Under the pieces are notes generated by a model. The model was not told the origin of the DNA. It ran no database searches and saw nothing but the letters and a program-made list of their open reading frames with translations. The translations under genes were made by a program, and so were the position numbers. Source: Oscillospiraceae bacterium (lineage in GTDB: Bacteria; Bacillota; Clostridia; Oscillospirales; Acutalibacteraceae). Taken from it: DNA of 64,000 bases. The DNA is taken from assembly GCA_015066015.1 (NCBI GenBank), contig SVPE01000002.1, positions 62,001 to 126,000 on the forward strand, read 5' to 3'. This document shows positions 19,711-28,915 of this stretch, piece after piece (the first letter of the stretch is position 1; each line of letters starts with the position of its first letter).

Positions 19711-20523
19711 GTGCTTTTTACATCACAGATTATCAACAGTATGATCGACTCCATCAACACAGATATGAAGCCTGCTGACTGCATTGCAATACGAGGCTTC
19801 GACACAAAGGACCTACCCATTCCACTAAAAAAAATCTACCTTTCCTTTGTGCCGGAGAAAAACACCGTAAACTATTTTGACGACGAAACCAAGGAATACT
19901 GTCAGAAAAATGAAGCTACCATACGTATGACGTGCTATTATCCATTGAAGTATCTTGCTTCTGATACCCATGTGTTGCTCGAGCAGGTACTGGCTTTCCT
20001 CAATGAAAAATATATAACCGAAATCTCCGGTTACACCATCGGCGAAACAGAATATGACACTGACGTAAAGTCATTCCGTATAATTTCCAGAATTTTTTAC
20101 GAAAGCGAAGTTTGTCCCGCTCAGGGTTCTGAAAATGAAAACATAGCCGTACCCTATAACTTTTTCTGCAAAAGCCATGTCACAGACAATGACATCCACA
20201 TCACTGCAGAAGAACACAGCCGATACAACGAGCCCTTTGTAACAGGAACATATACAGGTATCGGCTACGACATCGAAAGGGTTACGGAATTAGGCTTCAG
20301 ACCAAAACTGCTTTTCATTTTCCGTCCCGGATATCCTGCTGCGGTTTTCAATAGCACTATACTTCATCTGAGTACCTACTGCGGGTTTGCTTTCGGTGGA
20401 AAATGCTCCAAAAATGTACATCTTACTTCTACCGGATTCTATGTCCTTGACAGACAGACATCGGTAAATGAAACCCTTCTGAATGAAGACGGAATCACCT
20501 ATGCATATGTTGCATTCAGATAA
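19711..20523 (+). CDS. Putative tail-terminator/neck protein fused to a tail-fibre-like C-terminal domain
   Basis: N-terminal half terminator-like (HVLLEQVLAFLNEKY...DVKSFRIISRIFYES); C-terminal GTYTGIGYDIERVTELGFRPKLLFIFR...LLNEDGITYAYVAFR as in phage fibre tips. Confidence 0.55.
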   Translation: MLFTSQIINSMIDSINTDMKPADCIAIRGFDTKDLPIPLKKIYLSFVPEKNTVNYFDDETKEYCQKNEATIRMTCYYPLKYLASDTHVLLEQVLAFLNEKYITEISGYTIGETEYDTDVKSFRIISRIFYESEVCPAQGSENENIAVPYNFFCKSHVTDNDIHITAEEHSRYNEPFVTGTYTGIGYDIERVTELGFRPKLLFIFRPGYPAAVFNSTILHLSTYCGFAFGGKCSKNVHLTSTGFYVLDRQTSVNETLLNEDGITYAYVAFR

Positions 20524-20538
20524 TTCCTGAAGGTCAGA

Positions 20539-20571
20539 AAAGCGGCACGGTAAATTCACCGTGCCGCTTTA
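20539..20571. terminator. Bidirectional intrinsic terminator closing the phage cassette and the convergent ABC gene
   Basis: AAAGCGGCACGGT-AAATTC-ACCGTGCCGCTTT. Confidence 0.9.
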
Positions 20572-20572
20572 T

Positions 20573-22339
20573 TTATATGTTTTTTCTGTCAGTTTCGTAA
20601 AGTCTTTTATAAACCCCGTCACAGCTGAGTAATTCCTCGTGAGTACCCTGCTGCTCAATGCCCCTTTCTGTAAGCACAATTATCCTGGATGCATTACGGA
20701 CAGTCGAAAGTCTGTGAGCAATAGTAAAAGTTGTTCTTCCCTTTGTAAGCTCAGCCAGGGATTTTTTGATATAAAGCTCACTTTCGTTGTCAAGTGCCGA
20801 TGTAGCCTCATCAAGAATAAGAATCGGCGGATTTTTCACAAACACTCTTGCGATGCTGATTCTTTGCTTCTGTCCTCCCGAAAGCATTACACCTCTTTCA
20901 CCGACATAAGTGTCGTAACCGTCAGGCAGGCTTTCTATGAACTCGTGTGCGCCCGCTTTTTTTGCCGCTTCGACAGCATCCTGTCTTGTGGCATCTTTTT
21001 TTCCGTAGAGTATATTTTCAATAACACTTCCGGAAAACAGATATACATCCTGCTGCACAACACCGATAGCGTTGCGAAGCGATGAAAGCGAAAGCTCCTT
21101 TATATTCTTTCCGTCAAGAAGGATTTCGCCCTGTTGAGGCTCATAAAACCTTGAAACCAAAGAGCATAATGTTGTCTTGCCGCTTCCCGAAGGACCTACA
21201 ACGGCAATGTTTTCACCCTCACGAATCTTAAGACTGATATTTGCAAGGACATCACCCTTTTCCTTTGCATAGCTGAATGAGACATCCCTGAATTCAATTT
21301 CACCCTTTATTATTTCAATCTTGTCGCCCTCACCGAAACCGGGCTCCGACGGCTCCTCCATTATCTCGGCAAAACGTGAAACTCCCGTAACACCTTTTTC
21401 AAATTGCTCGGTGAATTCAACAATCCTTTTTATAGCCGCAATCAGCATTCCGATATAAAGCAGATATGCAGTCATATCAGCAGCCGTTATCTTACCCTTT
21501 ATAAGGAAATATCCGCCAAGAATTATCATTATGGCATACATGAGTCCGTCAAAAAGCCTTGTGACACTGTTGAGCCTTGCCATATATTTATAAGAATCTC
21601 TCTGCACCTTGCTGAGCTTTGTGCTTTCGGTATTGAATTTTTCCTTTTCTATGTCTTCGTTTGCAAAGGATTTTACTACTCTTATACCAAGCAGTGTTGT
21701 CTCGGTCTGTGCGTTGACATCACCTGCAATTTCGCGTCTTTCTTTAAATGCAGAGCGCATTTTTCGACGAAAGTATATACTTCCGATAAAAATAAGCGGA
21801 ATTGCAATAAACGTAGCAACAGTAAGCGTAAAATTAATCGAAGCAAGGATGCTGAAGGAGGCCGCAATTTTGATTCCTGCAATAAAAAACTCTTCCGGGC
21901 AATGATGCGAAAACTCCGAAATATCAAAAAGGTCCGTTGTAATTCTTGACATAAGCTGACCGACCTTGGTCTTATCAAAATAGGAAAACGGTGCCGTAAG
22001 AAGATGAGCAAACATATCCTCACGCATATCTTTTTCTATTCTGACACCCATACCGTGACCGATATAAATCATATAATAGCCTGCCGCCATATCAATAAGC
22101 TTAAGCACCGCATAAATTGCTGCAAGTGACACTATAAGCTGCCAGGTAAGCTTTGAAAGGTCCGTTGTTGCAACAGATGTAATCTCTCTGATTATCATCG
22201 GCAGCACTATTTCGCAGCCTGTAGTAAGAAGTGCGCAGAAAAGGTCAAGCGCAAGCACAGCCTTATGCTTTTTGAAATAGGGAAAGAAGTGTTTTTTCAG
22301 TAAGCCTTTTTTGTTGTTTTTCATTTTATACACCTTCAT
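20573..22339 (-). CDS. ABC transporter, fused permease and ATP-binding protein (MsbA/MdlB-like)
   Basis: Six TM segments; Walker A VVGPSGSGKTT; signature LSGGQKQRISIAR; ILDEATSALD. Confidence 0.95.
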   Translation of the reverse strand: MKVYKMKNNKKGLLKKHFFPYFKKHKAVLALDLFCALLTTGCEIVLPMIIREITSVATTDLSKLTWQLIVSLAAIYAVLKLIDMAAGYYMIYIGHGMGVRIEKDMREDMFAHLLTAPFSYFDKTKVGQLMSRITTDLFDISEFSHHCPEEFFIAGIKIAASFSILASINFTLTVATFIAIPLIFIGSIYFRRKMRSAFKERREIAGDVNAQTETTLLGIRVVKSFANEDIEKEKFNTESTKLSKVQRDSYKYMARLNSVTRLFDGLMYAIMIILGGYFLIKGKITAADMTAYLLYIGMLIAAIKRIVEFTEQFEKGVTGVSRFAEIMEEPSEPGFGEGDKIEIIKGEIEFRDVSFSYAKEKGDVLANISLKIREGENIAVVGPSGSGKTTLCSLVSRFYEPQQGEILLDGKNIKELSLSSLRNAIGVVQQDVYLFSGSVIENILYGKKDATRQDAVEAAKKAGAHEFIESLPDGYDTYVGERGVMLSGGQKQRISIARVFVKNPPILILDEATSALDNESELYIKKSLAELTKGRTTFTIAHRLSTVRNASRIIVLTERGIEQQGTHEELLSCDGVYKRLYETDRKNI

Positions 22340-22347
22340 AAACGAAG

Positions 22348-22692
22348 TTATCGCTGTATTAAAACACCTTTCATAAACGGTGTTTCGTTATGTGTTTCGT
22401 ATACTATCTGTTTTTCTTTGTCTGTACATCCAAGCAGTATTTTTATTTCGGAATCTTTCTTTATTAAATCGACAATACACATTATTGCATCGGCTTTTTT
22501 CTCGCCGCTTCCCACCCAAACATCTATTCCTGCGCCATCCGTAGAGGATGTATCTTTCAAATAGCCATAATCTACCCGATAAATAAAATCAGGATATCTG
22601 GGATGCGAAGTTCCTTTCGGTCTGTCAATTACAATTTCCGAGCCGTTTACTAATTCATCTACGGCATTCCAGAATTCAATATTATATTGCAT
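22348..22692 (-). CDS. Inorganic pyrophosphatase-like protein
   Basis: VIDRPKGTSHPRYPDFIYRVDYGYLKDTSSTDGAGIDVWVG. Confidence 0.8.
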   Translation of the reverse strand: MQYNIEFWNAVDELVNGSEIVIDRPKGTSHPRYPDFIYRVDYGYLKDTSSTDGAGIDVWVGSGEKKADAIMCIVDLIKKDSEIKILLGCTDKEKQIVYETHNETPFMKGVLIQR

Positions 22693-22811
22693 TCCATCAC
22701 ACTTTCACAATTTTTTCCAAATCTATTCCTCACCGCATTTTCGCTACGCGGTGCAAAGCTGAAAGGTCATTCTGCCGTAACCCCGCAACCGAAATTCTGC
22801 ATTCAGCATTT

Positions 22812-22838
22812 TAAAAAGGACGCCGAAGCGTCCTTTTT
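22812..22838 (-). terminator. Intrinsic terminator downstream of lysC
   Basis: AAAAAGGACGC-CGAA-GCGTCCTTTTT. Confidence 0.85.
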
Positions 22839-22840
22839 AA

Positions 22841-24073
22841 TTAACCGAAGAATGCCTTATGAACTGCCGATACTGCCTTATCAGCATATTCCTTGTCGAT
22901 AAGAACGGAAATTGTGATTTCGCTTGTGGAAATCATGCTGATGTTGATACCTGCCTCATAAAGTGCACCGAACATCTTTGATGCAGTACCTGAATGTGAC
23001 TGCATACCTGCACCTACGATTGAAACCTTTGCAACTGATGTGTCGCTTGAAACAGCAGCACCCTCCATTGCAAATATATCGTTAAGAATTTCTACTGCCT
23101 CAGCTGCACAACCTGCTGCACATGTAAATGAGATATCCTTTGTGCCGTCTCTGCCTACTGACTGAAGAATAACGTCAATATTGATACCCTTCTGTGCAAG
23201 ACGTGAGAACATTTTAAATGCATTACCGGGGATATCCTTCATTCCGACAACGGAAATACGTGCGATATCTGTATCCTTTGTAACACCTCTGATTAACATT
23301 TTTTCCATCTTTGCTACCTCCCTGACGATGGTTCCCGGCTCTCTTACAAGACTTGAGAGAACCTCTAATTCTACATTATATTTCTTTGCCATTTCAACGG
23401 AGCGGTTGTTGAGAACCTGAGCGCCGAGAGTAGCAAATTCAAGCATTTCATCATAAGTGATGTCTGTAAGCTTCTGTGTGTTTTCGACCTTTCTGGGGTC
23501 AGCAGTGAAGACACCCGTAACATCAGTGAAAATCTGGCAACGGTCTGCGTGAAGAGCTGCCGCAATTGCAACTGCACTTGTATCTGAGCCGCCTCTGCCG
23601 AGAGTTGTCATATCGTCATACTGATTAAGGCCCTGGAATCCTGCAACAATAACGATCTTTTTCTGATCAAGCTCTTTTTCGATTCTCTCTGTCTTGATTT
23701 CACGGATTCTTGCGCTGCCGTAGGATGAATTTGTAACAAATCCTGCCTGCCAGCCTAAAAGTGAAATAACGGGATAACCCATTGATTCAATTGCCATTGC
23801 AAGAAGTGAAATTGATATCTGCTCACCTGCTGTAAGGAGCATATCCATTTCTCTTTTTGAGGGATTACTGCTGATTTCCGCTGCCTTTTCAATAAGGTCG
23901 TCAGTTGTGTCACCCTGAGCCGAAACAACAACTACAACATTGTTGCCCTGCTTATAGGTATCTGTAATTATACCGGCAACATTCCTGACCCTTTCGGCGT
24001 TTGCAACGGAGGAGCCGCCGAATTTCTGTACTATTAATGCCATGTGTATGAGCCTCCTATAAAAATGTGACAT
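22841..24073 (-). CDS. lysC: Aspartate kinase (start probably MALIVQKFGGSSV)
   Basis: IVQKFGGSSVANAERV, two C-terminal ACT domains. Confidence 0.96.
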   Translation of the reverse strand: MSHFYRRLIHMALIVQKFGGSSVANAERVRNVAGIITDTYKQGNNVVVVVSAQGDTTDDLIEKAAEISSNPSKREMDMLLTAGEQISISLLAMAIESMGYPVISLLGWQAGFVTNSSYGSARIREIKTERIEKELDQKKIVIVAGFQGLNQYDDMTTLGRGGSDTSAVAIAAALHADRCQIFTDVTGVFTADPRKVENTQKLTDITYDEMLEFATLGAQVLNNRSVEMAKKYNVELEVLSSLVREPGTIVREVAKMEKMLIRGVTKDTDIARISVVGMKDIPGNAFKMFSRLAQKGINIDVILQSVGRDGTKDISFTCAAGCAAEAVEILNDIFAMEGAAVSSDTSVAKVSIVGAGMQSHSGTASKMFGALYEAGINISMISTSEITISVLIDKEYADKAVSAVHKAFFG

Positions 24074-24094
24074 CCGTCACATATATAAATAAAT

Positions 24095-25324
24095 TTATGC
24101 CAATACTCTGATTGTTGTGATTACGTTTACTCCTGTTGTGCTGAGCACCTTGCGAAGCTGCTTTTCTTTCATAACGGGAGTAATGAATGCAATTTCGTTT
24201 TCGGGCTGATTCTTTCTCCAAAGGAAAACAACATTGCCGAAAATTGCCTTAAGTCTTCTACATGCTTCAGGCTTATTCATTACAAGACATCTTACATAAA
24301 GTGATGTTTCTTTAAGCGAGTAGTCTGAAAGTATGTCCTGCTTTGTATCCTGCCAACCGAAGAACTTTCTTTCCTTGCTGTTGTCTGCACAATCTATGAT
24401 GTCTCCGACGACCGCAGAAGCGGTAGCCTCACTACCTGCTCCCTTACCGTACATAAGCACATCACCTGTCATATCACCGTTGACAAGGCAGGCATTGTAA
24501 ACATCCTTGACACCTGCAAGCATATTTGTCTTTTTGACAAGACAAGGAGAAACCATTGCGAAAACTTCACCGTTATCAAGCTTTTCTGCTCTTGCAACAA
24601 GCTTGATAACACTGCCGAATTTTTCAGCATAAGCAACATCTGCAAGGGTAATTCTTCTGATGCCTTCACAGTAAACATTATCCGGATAAAGGTGCACGCC
24701 AAAGCAAAGAGATGCAAGAATACAGATTTTTCTCATTGCATCGTATCCGTCAACATCGGCGGTAGGATCCTTTTCTGCATAACCGAGCTTCTGAGCTTCA
24801 GAAAGAGCTTCCTCAAAGGAAACACCCTCTGTTATCATTTTAGTAAGAATATAGTTTGTTGTTCCGTTAAGAATACCTGCAACTGACCTGATGTTGTTGC
24901 CGGCAAGACATCTGCTGATAGGTCTGATAACGGGAATTCCTCCGCCTACAGAAGCCTCAAAGAAGAAATTGACATTCTTGCTTTCAGCAATTTTGAGAAG
25001 CTCAGCGCCCTTTACGGCTACAAGCTCCTTATTTGAAGAAACAACGTGCTTTCCCTTTTCAAGGCAAGTCTTTACAAAGCTGTAAGCAGGCTCTACACCG
25101 CCCATTGTTTCAACAACAACATCAATACTGCTGTCATTTGCAATATCGTCAAAATTATTGGTGATAATTGCACGGTACTCACTCAGAGGAAATTCTCTTT
25201 TATCAAGTATACGTGTCACCTTAAAGCCATAACCTGTTTTTTCTGTTATTGTTTTTGCGTTTTCCTTGAGAACTTTAGCAACACCGGAGCCAACTACTCC
25301 GTAACCGAGAATTGCAACGTTCAT
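24095..25324 (-). CDS. hom: Homoserine dehydrogenase
   Basis: MNVAILGYGVVGSGVAKVL, GILNGTTNYILTKM, DPTADVDGYDA. Confidence 0.96.
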   Translation of the reverse strand: MNVAILGYGVVGSGVAKVLKENAKTITEKTGYGFKVTRILDKREFPLSEYRAIITNNFDDIANDSSIDVVVETMGGVEPAYSFVKTCLEKGKHVVSSNKELVAVKGAELLKIAESKNVNFFFEASVGGGIPVIRPISRCLAGNNIRSVAGILNGTTNYILTKMITEGVSFEEALSEAQKLGYAEKDPTADVDGYDAMRKICILASLCFGVHLYPDNVYCEGIRRITLADVAYAEKFGSVIKLVARAEKLDNGEVFAMVSPCLVKKTNMLAGVKDVYNACLVNGDMTGDVLMYGKGAGSEATASAVVGDIIDCADNSKERKFFGWQDTKQDILSDYSLKETSLYVRCLVMNKPEACRRLKAIFGNVVFLWRKNQPENEIAFITPVMKEKQLRKVLSTTGVNVITTIRVLA

Positions 25325-25551
25325 TTTTTCACTACCTTTCCGGCTAACTGTCGTTTTTTATTAACGCAGTTATATATATACCGCATAATTATAGCACAAC
25401 CAAGAGAATAATAAAAGTAGTTATTTAAAAAAAATCACAAAAAAACGAATTTTTTGTTTTAATTTTTAAATTATGTTGATTTTATCTGGCTATTAAGTTA
25501 ATATTTAGTTATGTGTTATAACATTTGATCAATAAATGTGAGGTGTTTTAT

Positions 25552-26817
25552 ATGACAGATGTAGAAAAAAGACGTAAAACGATAATCAACATCGTCTATT
25601 ATGCAATGGTAATCGGACTGTGCTTCCTGTTTGCAAGATATGCAATGGGAGTCTGTTTCCCGATAGTCTGTGCATTTTTTCTTGCAACAATTCTTCAGCG
25701 GCCCAAAAATTTTCTTACTAAAAAAACCTTCCTGAAAAGCGGAAGTGCATCGGTTCTGTCGCTTTTCACTCTTATATTTGTATTTCTGTTCCTCATCGCT
25801 CTTATAGGTGTAAGAGCAGTGCAGGAAATCAAGGGCTTCATTGATTATATCACTATGCAGCTTCAGAATATCGATGTTTTTGTCACAAATATAGAAAATG
25901 CCGTTCTTGGCTTTATTGACAGACTTCCCGATTTTATTTCAGGTACTCTTACAGAATCGGTTACAACAATTTTTGTTCAGATACGTGAATACATTGCAGG
26001 TCAGAGCACTGAACTTGCAGACAGCATTACAGGTACTCTCGGCAACTCCTTCAGCGTCTCATGGATTACAACTCCGCTCAGCGGTGTTATCTCTACAGCA
26101 AAGCAGATTCCGTCAATTCTTATTGCCGTTGTTATCACCCTCGTTGCAACCTGCTTTATGACATCGGACTACGACAGTATCATAGGCTTTATAAAGCGTC
26201 AGTTTCCCGAAAACAAACGTGGCGACCTTTCAAGAGCAAAGGCGCTTCTTAAAAGCACTCTTTCCAAAATGGGCAAGGCCTATATTCTCATTATGTCTGT
26301 AACCTTTATTGAAATGTTCATCGGTCTTTCAGTGCTCAGAGTTTTCGGTATTTACTCATCTAACTACACAGTAATAATTGCAATCGTAACTGCAATTGTA
26401 GACATTATTCCCGTTCTCGGAACCGGTACTGTTCTTATCCCCTGGGCGGCATACAATCTCATAGTCGGCAACTATTCACTTGCAATCGGACTAGCCGTAA
26501 TCTATGCTGCAATCACGGTAATCCGTCAGATTATCGAGCCTAAGCTTGTAGCCGGTCAGTTGGGTCTTTCACCTGTTGTCACTATCTGTTCCTTATATCT
26601 CGGACTTAAAATTTTCGGCGTTTTCGGAATGATTATCGCCCCCATTCTTGTAACTATGCTAAAAGTTCTCAACGATGAGGGCATCATCAAACTCTGGAAA
26701 TCAGAAAAACACGAGAATGATGAAATTAAAGAAAAAAATAAGAAGAAGGATTCTACTGAAGAGTCAGCCGCAGACAAAAAAGAAAAAGCTCTTCCTAAGG
26801 CAGACGAAACAAAATAA
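25552..26817 (+). CDS. AI-2E family transporter
   Basis: Multiple TM segments; PVLGTGTVLIPWAAYNLIVGNYSLAIGL, RQIIEPKLVAGQLGLSPVVTI. Confidence 0.9.
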   Translation: MTDVEKRRKTIINIVYYAMVIGLCFLFARYAMGVCFPIVCAFFLATILQRPKNFLTKKTFLKSGSASVLSLFTLIFVFLFLIALIGVRAVQEIKGFIDYITMQLQNIDVFVTNIENAVLGFIDRLPDFISGTLTESVTTIFVQIREYIAGQSTELADSITGTLGNSFSVSWITTPLSGVISTAKQIPSILIAVVITLVATCFMTSDYDSIIGFIKRQFPENKRGDLSRAKALLKSTLSKMGKAYILIMSVTFIEMFIGLSVLRVFGIYSSNYTVIIAIVTAIVDIIPVLGTGTVLIPWAAYNLIVGNYSLAIGLAVIYAAITVIRQIIEPKLVAGQLGLSPVVTICSLYLGLKIFGVFGMIIAPILVTMLKVLNDEGIIKLWKSEKHENDEIKEKNKKKDSTEESAADKKEKALPKADETK

Positions 26818-27010
26818 TCAAGCAACAGAAAAACATATAAAATCAATTAAAAACAATCAATATATGCGGAGATGCTGATTTTAACAGTATCTCCTTTTCT
26901 TTTGTGAAAACTATTGAAACAATCAACGCTCTTTGTTTTTTGTTTGAATTATAATGATATAATTTGTTTTCTGTGCAGTAATAATATGAAAGCAATTACA
27001 AATGGGTTGA

Positions 27011-27199
27011 TATCATTGTGATGAAATAAACAAGGGTTTCCGGTTCAACACTCCTTAGGTTATAAGTCAAGAAACACAGTATGCTATAGATAATGGTTAA
27101 GGTGGCGTTATGACTTGGCATTATAGCTGCGATTTTCCGTCAATCAACGAGGCCTCACTTCTCAAGGCTATCAGTTATACGATAAACATTAACTATTGA
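27011..27199 (+). pseudogene. C-terminal remnant resembling a glycoside hydrolase family 18 protein
   Basis: One reading frame gives YHCDEINKGFRFNTP*VISQETQYAIDNG*GGVMTWHYSCDFPSINEASLLKAI, GH18-like with two in-frame stops. Confidence 0.5.
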
Positions 27200-27242
27200 T
27201 AAAACATCCCCCGCCTGATTGTTTCAAGTGAGGGATGTTGAT
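27200..27242. terminator. Terminator-like hairpin between convergent units
   Basis: AACATCCCCCGC...AGTGAGGGATGTT inverted repeat. Confidence 0.5.
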
Positions 27243-27257
27243 GTTTACATATATTTT

Positions 27258-28874
27258 TTATATTTTTTCCTTGATAGCTGCATTTACTGTTTCTCTTGTT
27301 GTAAGCAGCCACTCATCACTGTGAGGATATTCTTTGAATGTTAAGTTATGCTTTCCTTTTTCTTCTATAATAGAAAGGCACGTTCTTTTATCAGTAAGCT
27401 TTTCCAATGTATTGAGTGCAGCCATATCCTGAAGAGCATCATAGAAAACCTTAAGTCTGAGTGAATGATGTGCTGTCCCGTCTTCTGCGGGATATACTAT
27501 GAAGCTGTCACCCGACGGAAACTCTTTGCCTGCATCTGTTACCTCATAAGGATTCACAAGACCTCTTGAAAGCCTTTTGTAATAGAAGTTATATCCCCAC
27601 TGCAAAAAGCCTTTGATGTCAAATTTGAACATCTGATAACCGATGACTCTTGTTCTTATTGAGTCATTGCAGAAAAACCTGTTGGCTACATTGTGGTTCT
27701 TCTGAGCACTGCAGTAATATACCCACAGATTATCAACGTTGCCGATAAATTTATCTGTATGGTCGGTTGCCGGTATGGGGTTTGAAACAATTTTCTTTTT
27801 ATAGAAAGAGTAATCTGAAAGAGCGTCTACAATTTTATAACCTTCAAAAAGGCTGTGAATATGCATAGAAGCTTTTTTATAAGAACGGAGCATAGCTGCA
27901 TTAGGCTCGTCACTTACGTGGATGAACACCTTGTTCCTGAGATTTCTTTCTTCAAGGTATTTCTTAAGCTCAGCAGACAAACTCGTAAGGAAGTGTTTGT
28001 ATTTGCGCGAGTTTGCTCTGGTCTTCCAGCCAAAAATCTTCTTATAAGTACCGTCAACTGTTGCCATAATTTTCGGAGCATGCTTTGCTCCCCATTGGGT
28101 GTAAAAATGAGCAAGCTCAAAATATTCAATACCGCAGCGATGAGCCATTTCAATCCATTGTGTAAGCTTATCAAAGTTAAAGTAGTATGCACCGTCTTTT
28201 ACCGTTATATCAATAAGCTGAACGGTAGGTCTGTCCTTGCCCTTCTGTGTGTCAAGAGGAGGAGTAAAAATCGGTGTAAGAACACAGTTCATTCCGTATT
28301 CTCTTGCAGTTTTAAGAAAGTTTTCTGCTACTCTCCAGTATTCATCAGAGAACGCATCAAATTTATAGTAAGACATCAGGCAGTCGGTATGGAACCAACA
28401 AGTGTAAACAAAGTCCTTAAAGTCAAGCTCAACATTTATAATTTCGATTTCAATGCTTGCTTTTTTCTCTCCCAGAGTAAAGTCTATTTTGTGTTTTCCT
28501 GCATCGTTCTGAGCAGCATCAACCTCAATCCACAGAACGGTTATACCCTTCTCAACATTCACCTTGCCATCAAAAGGTAAAAGTAAATCGGGATAATATC
28601 CGCTTTTGCTGAATCTGTAATAGTCGTCTGCACCCTTTTTCCACATCGGAAAATCGGATTTGATGTGCTCAACTTTATACATACGAAGGTTTTTAACAGT
28701 ACTTTCATAAATCAAATCCACTTTACAATCATCATCAGCTTCAATCGCAAGCTGAAAAGACTTCTTTTCATTTTTGAGCATAGAGAAGCCTTTATATCCG
28801 ACAGTCGGCATTTTGTCGCTGTCATAGATTTTTTCAAGAGAAGATAAAATTTTTATTTCTTTAATATTGGCCAT
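27258..28874 (-). CDS. DUF4091-type glycoside hydrolase-like protein
   Basis: C-terminal NPYEVTDAGKEFPSGDSFIVYPAEDGTAHHSLRLKVFYDALQDMAALNTLE, typical of DUF4091 proteins. Confidence 0.8.
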   Translation of the reverse strand: MANIKEIKILSSLEKIYDSDKMPTVGYKGFSMLKNEKKSFQLAIEADDDCKVDLIYESTVKNLRMYKVEHIKSDFPMWKKGADDYYRFSKSGYYPDLLLPFDGKVNVEKGITVLWIEVDAAQNDAGKHKIDFTLGEKKASIEIEIINVELDFKDFVYTCWFHTDCLMSYYKFDAFSDEYWRVAENFLKTAREYGMNCVLTPIFTPPLDTQKGKDRPTVQLIDITVKDGAYYFNFDKLTQWIEMAHRCGIEYFELAHFYTQWGAKHAPKIMATVDGTYKKIFGWKTRANSRKYKHFLTSLSAELKKYLEERNLRNKVFIHVSDEPNAAMLRSYKKASMHIHSLFEGYKIVDALSDYSFYKKKIVSNPIPATDHTDKFIGNVDNLWVYYCSAQKNHNVANRFFCNDSIRTRVIGYQMFKFDIKGFLQWGYNFYYKRLSRGLVNPYEVTDAGKEFPSGDSFIVYPAEDGTAHHSLRLKVFYDALQDMAALNTLEKLTDKRTCLSIIEEKGKHNLTFKEYPHSDEWLLTTRETVNAAIKEKI

Positions 28875-28915
28875 AGGTCACCTCAATGTAATGCTTTTAT
28901 GAAAAGCGCCATAAA

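Noticed and set aside
13740-20523. Complete active prophage
   Set aside because: No tail, lysis, replication, repressor or integrase genes in or next to the cassette; both flanks are unrelated chromosomal-type genes.
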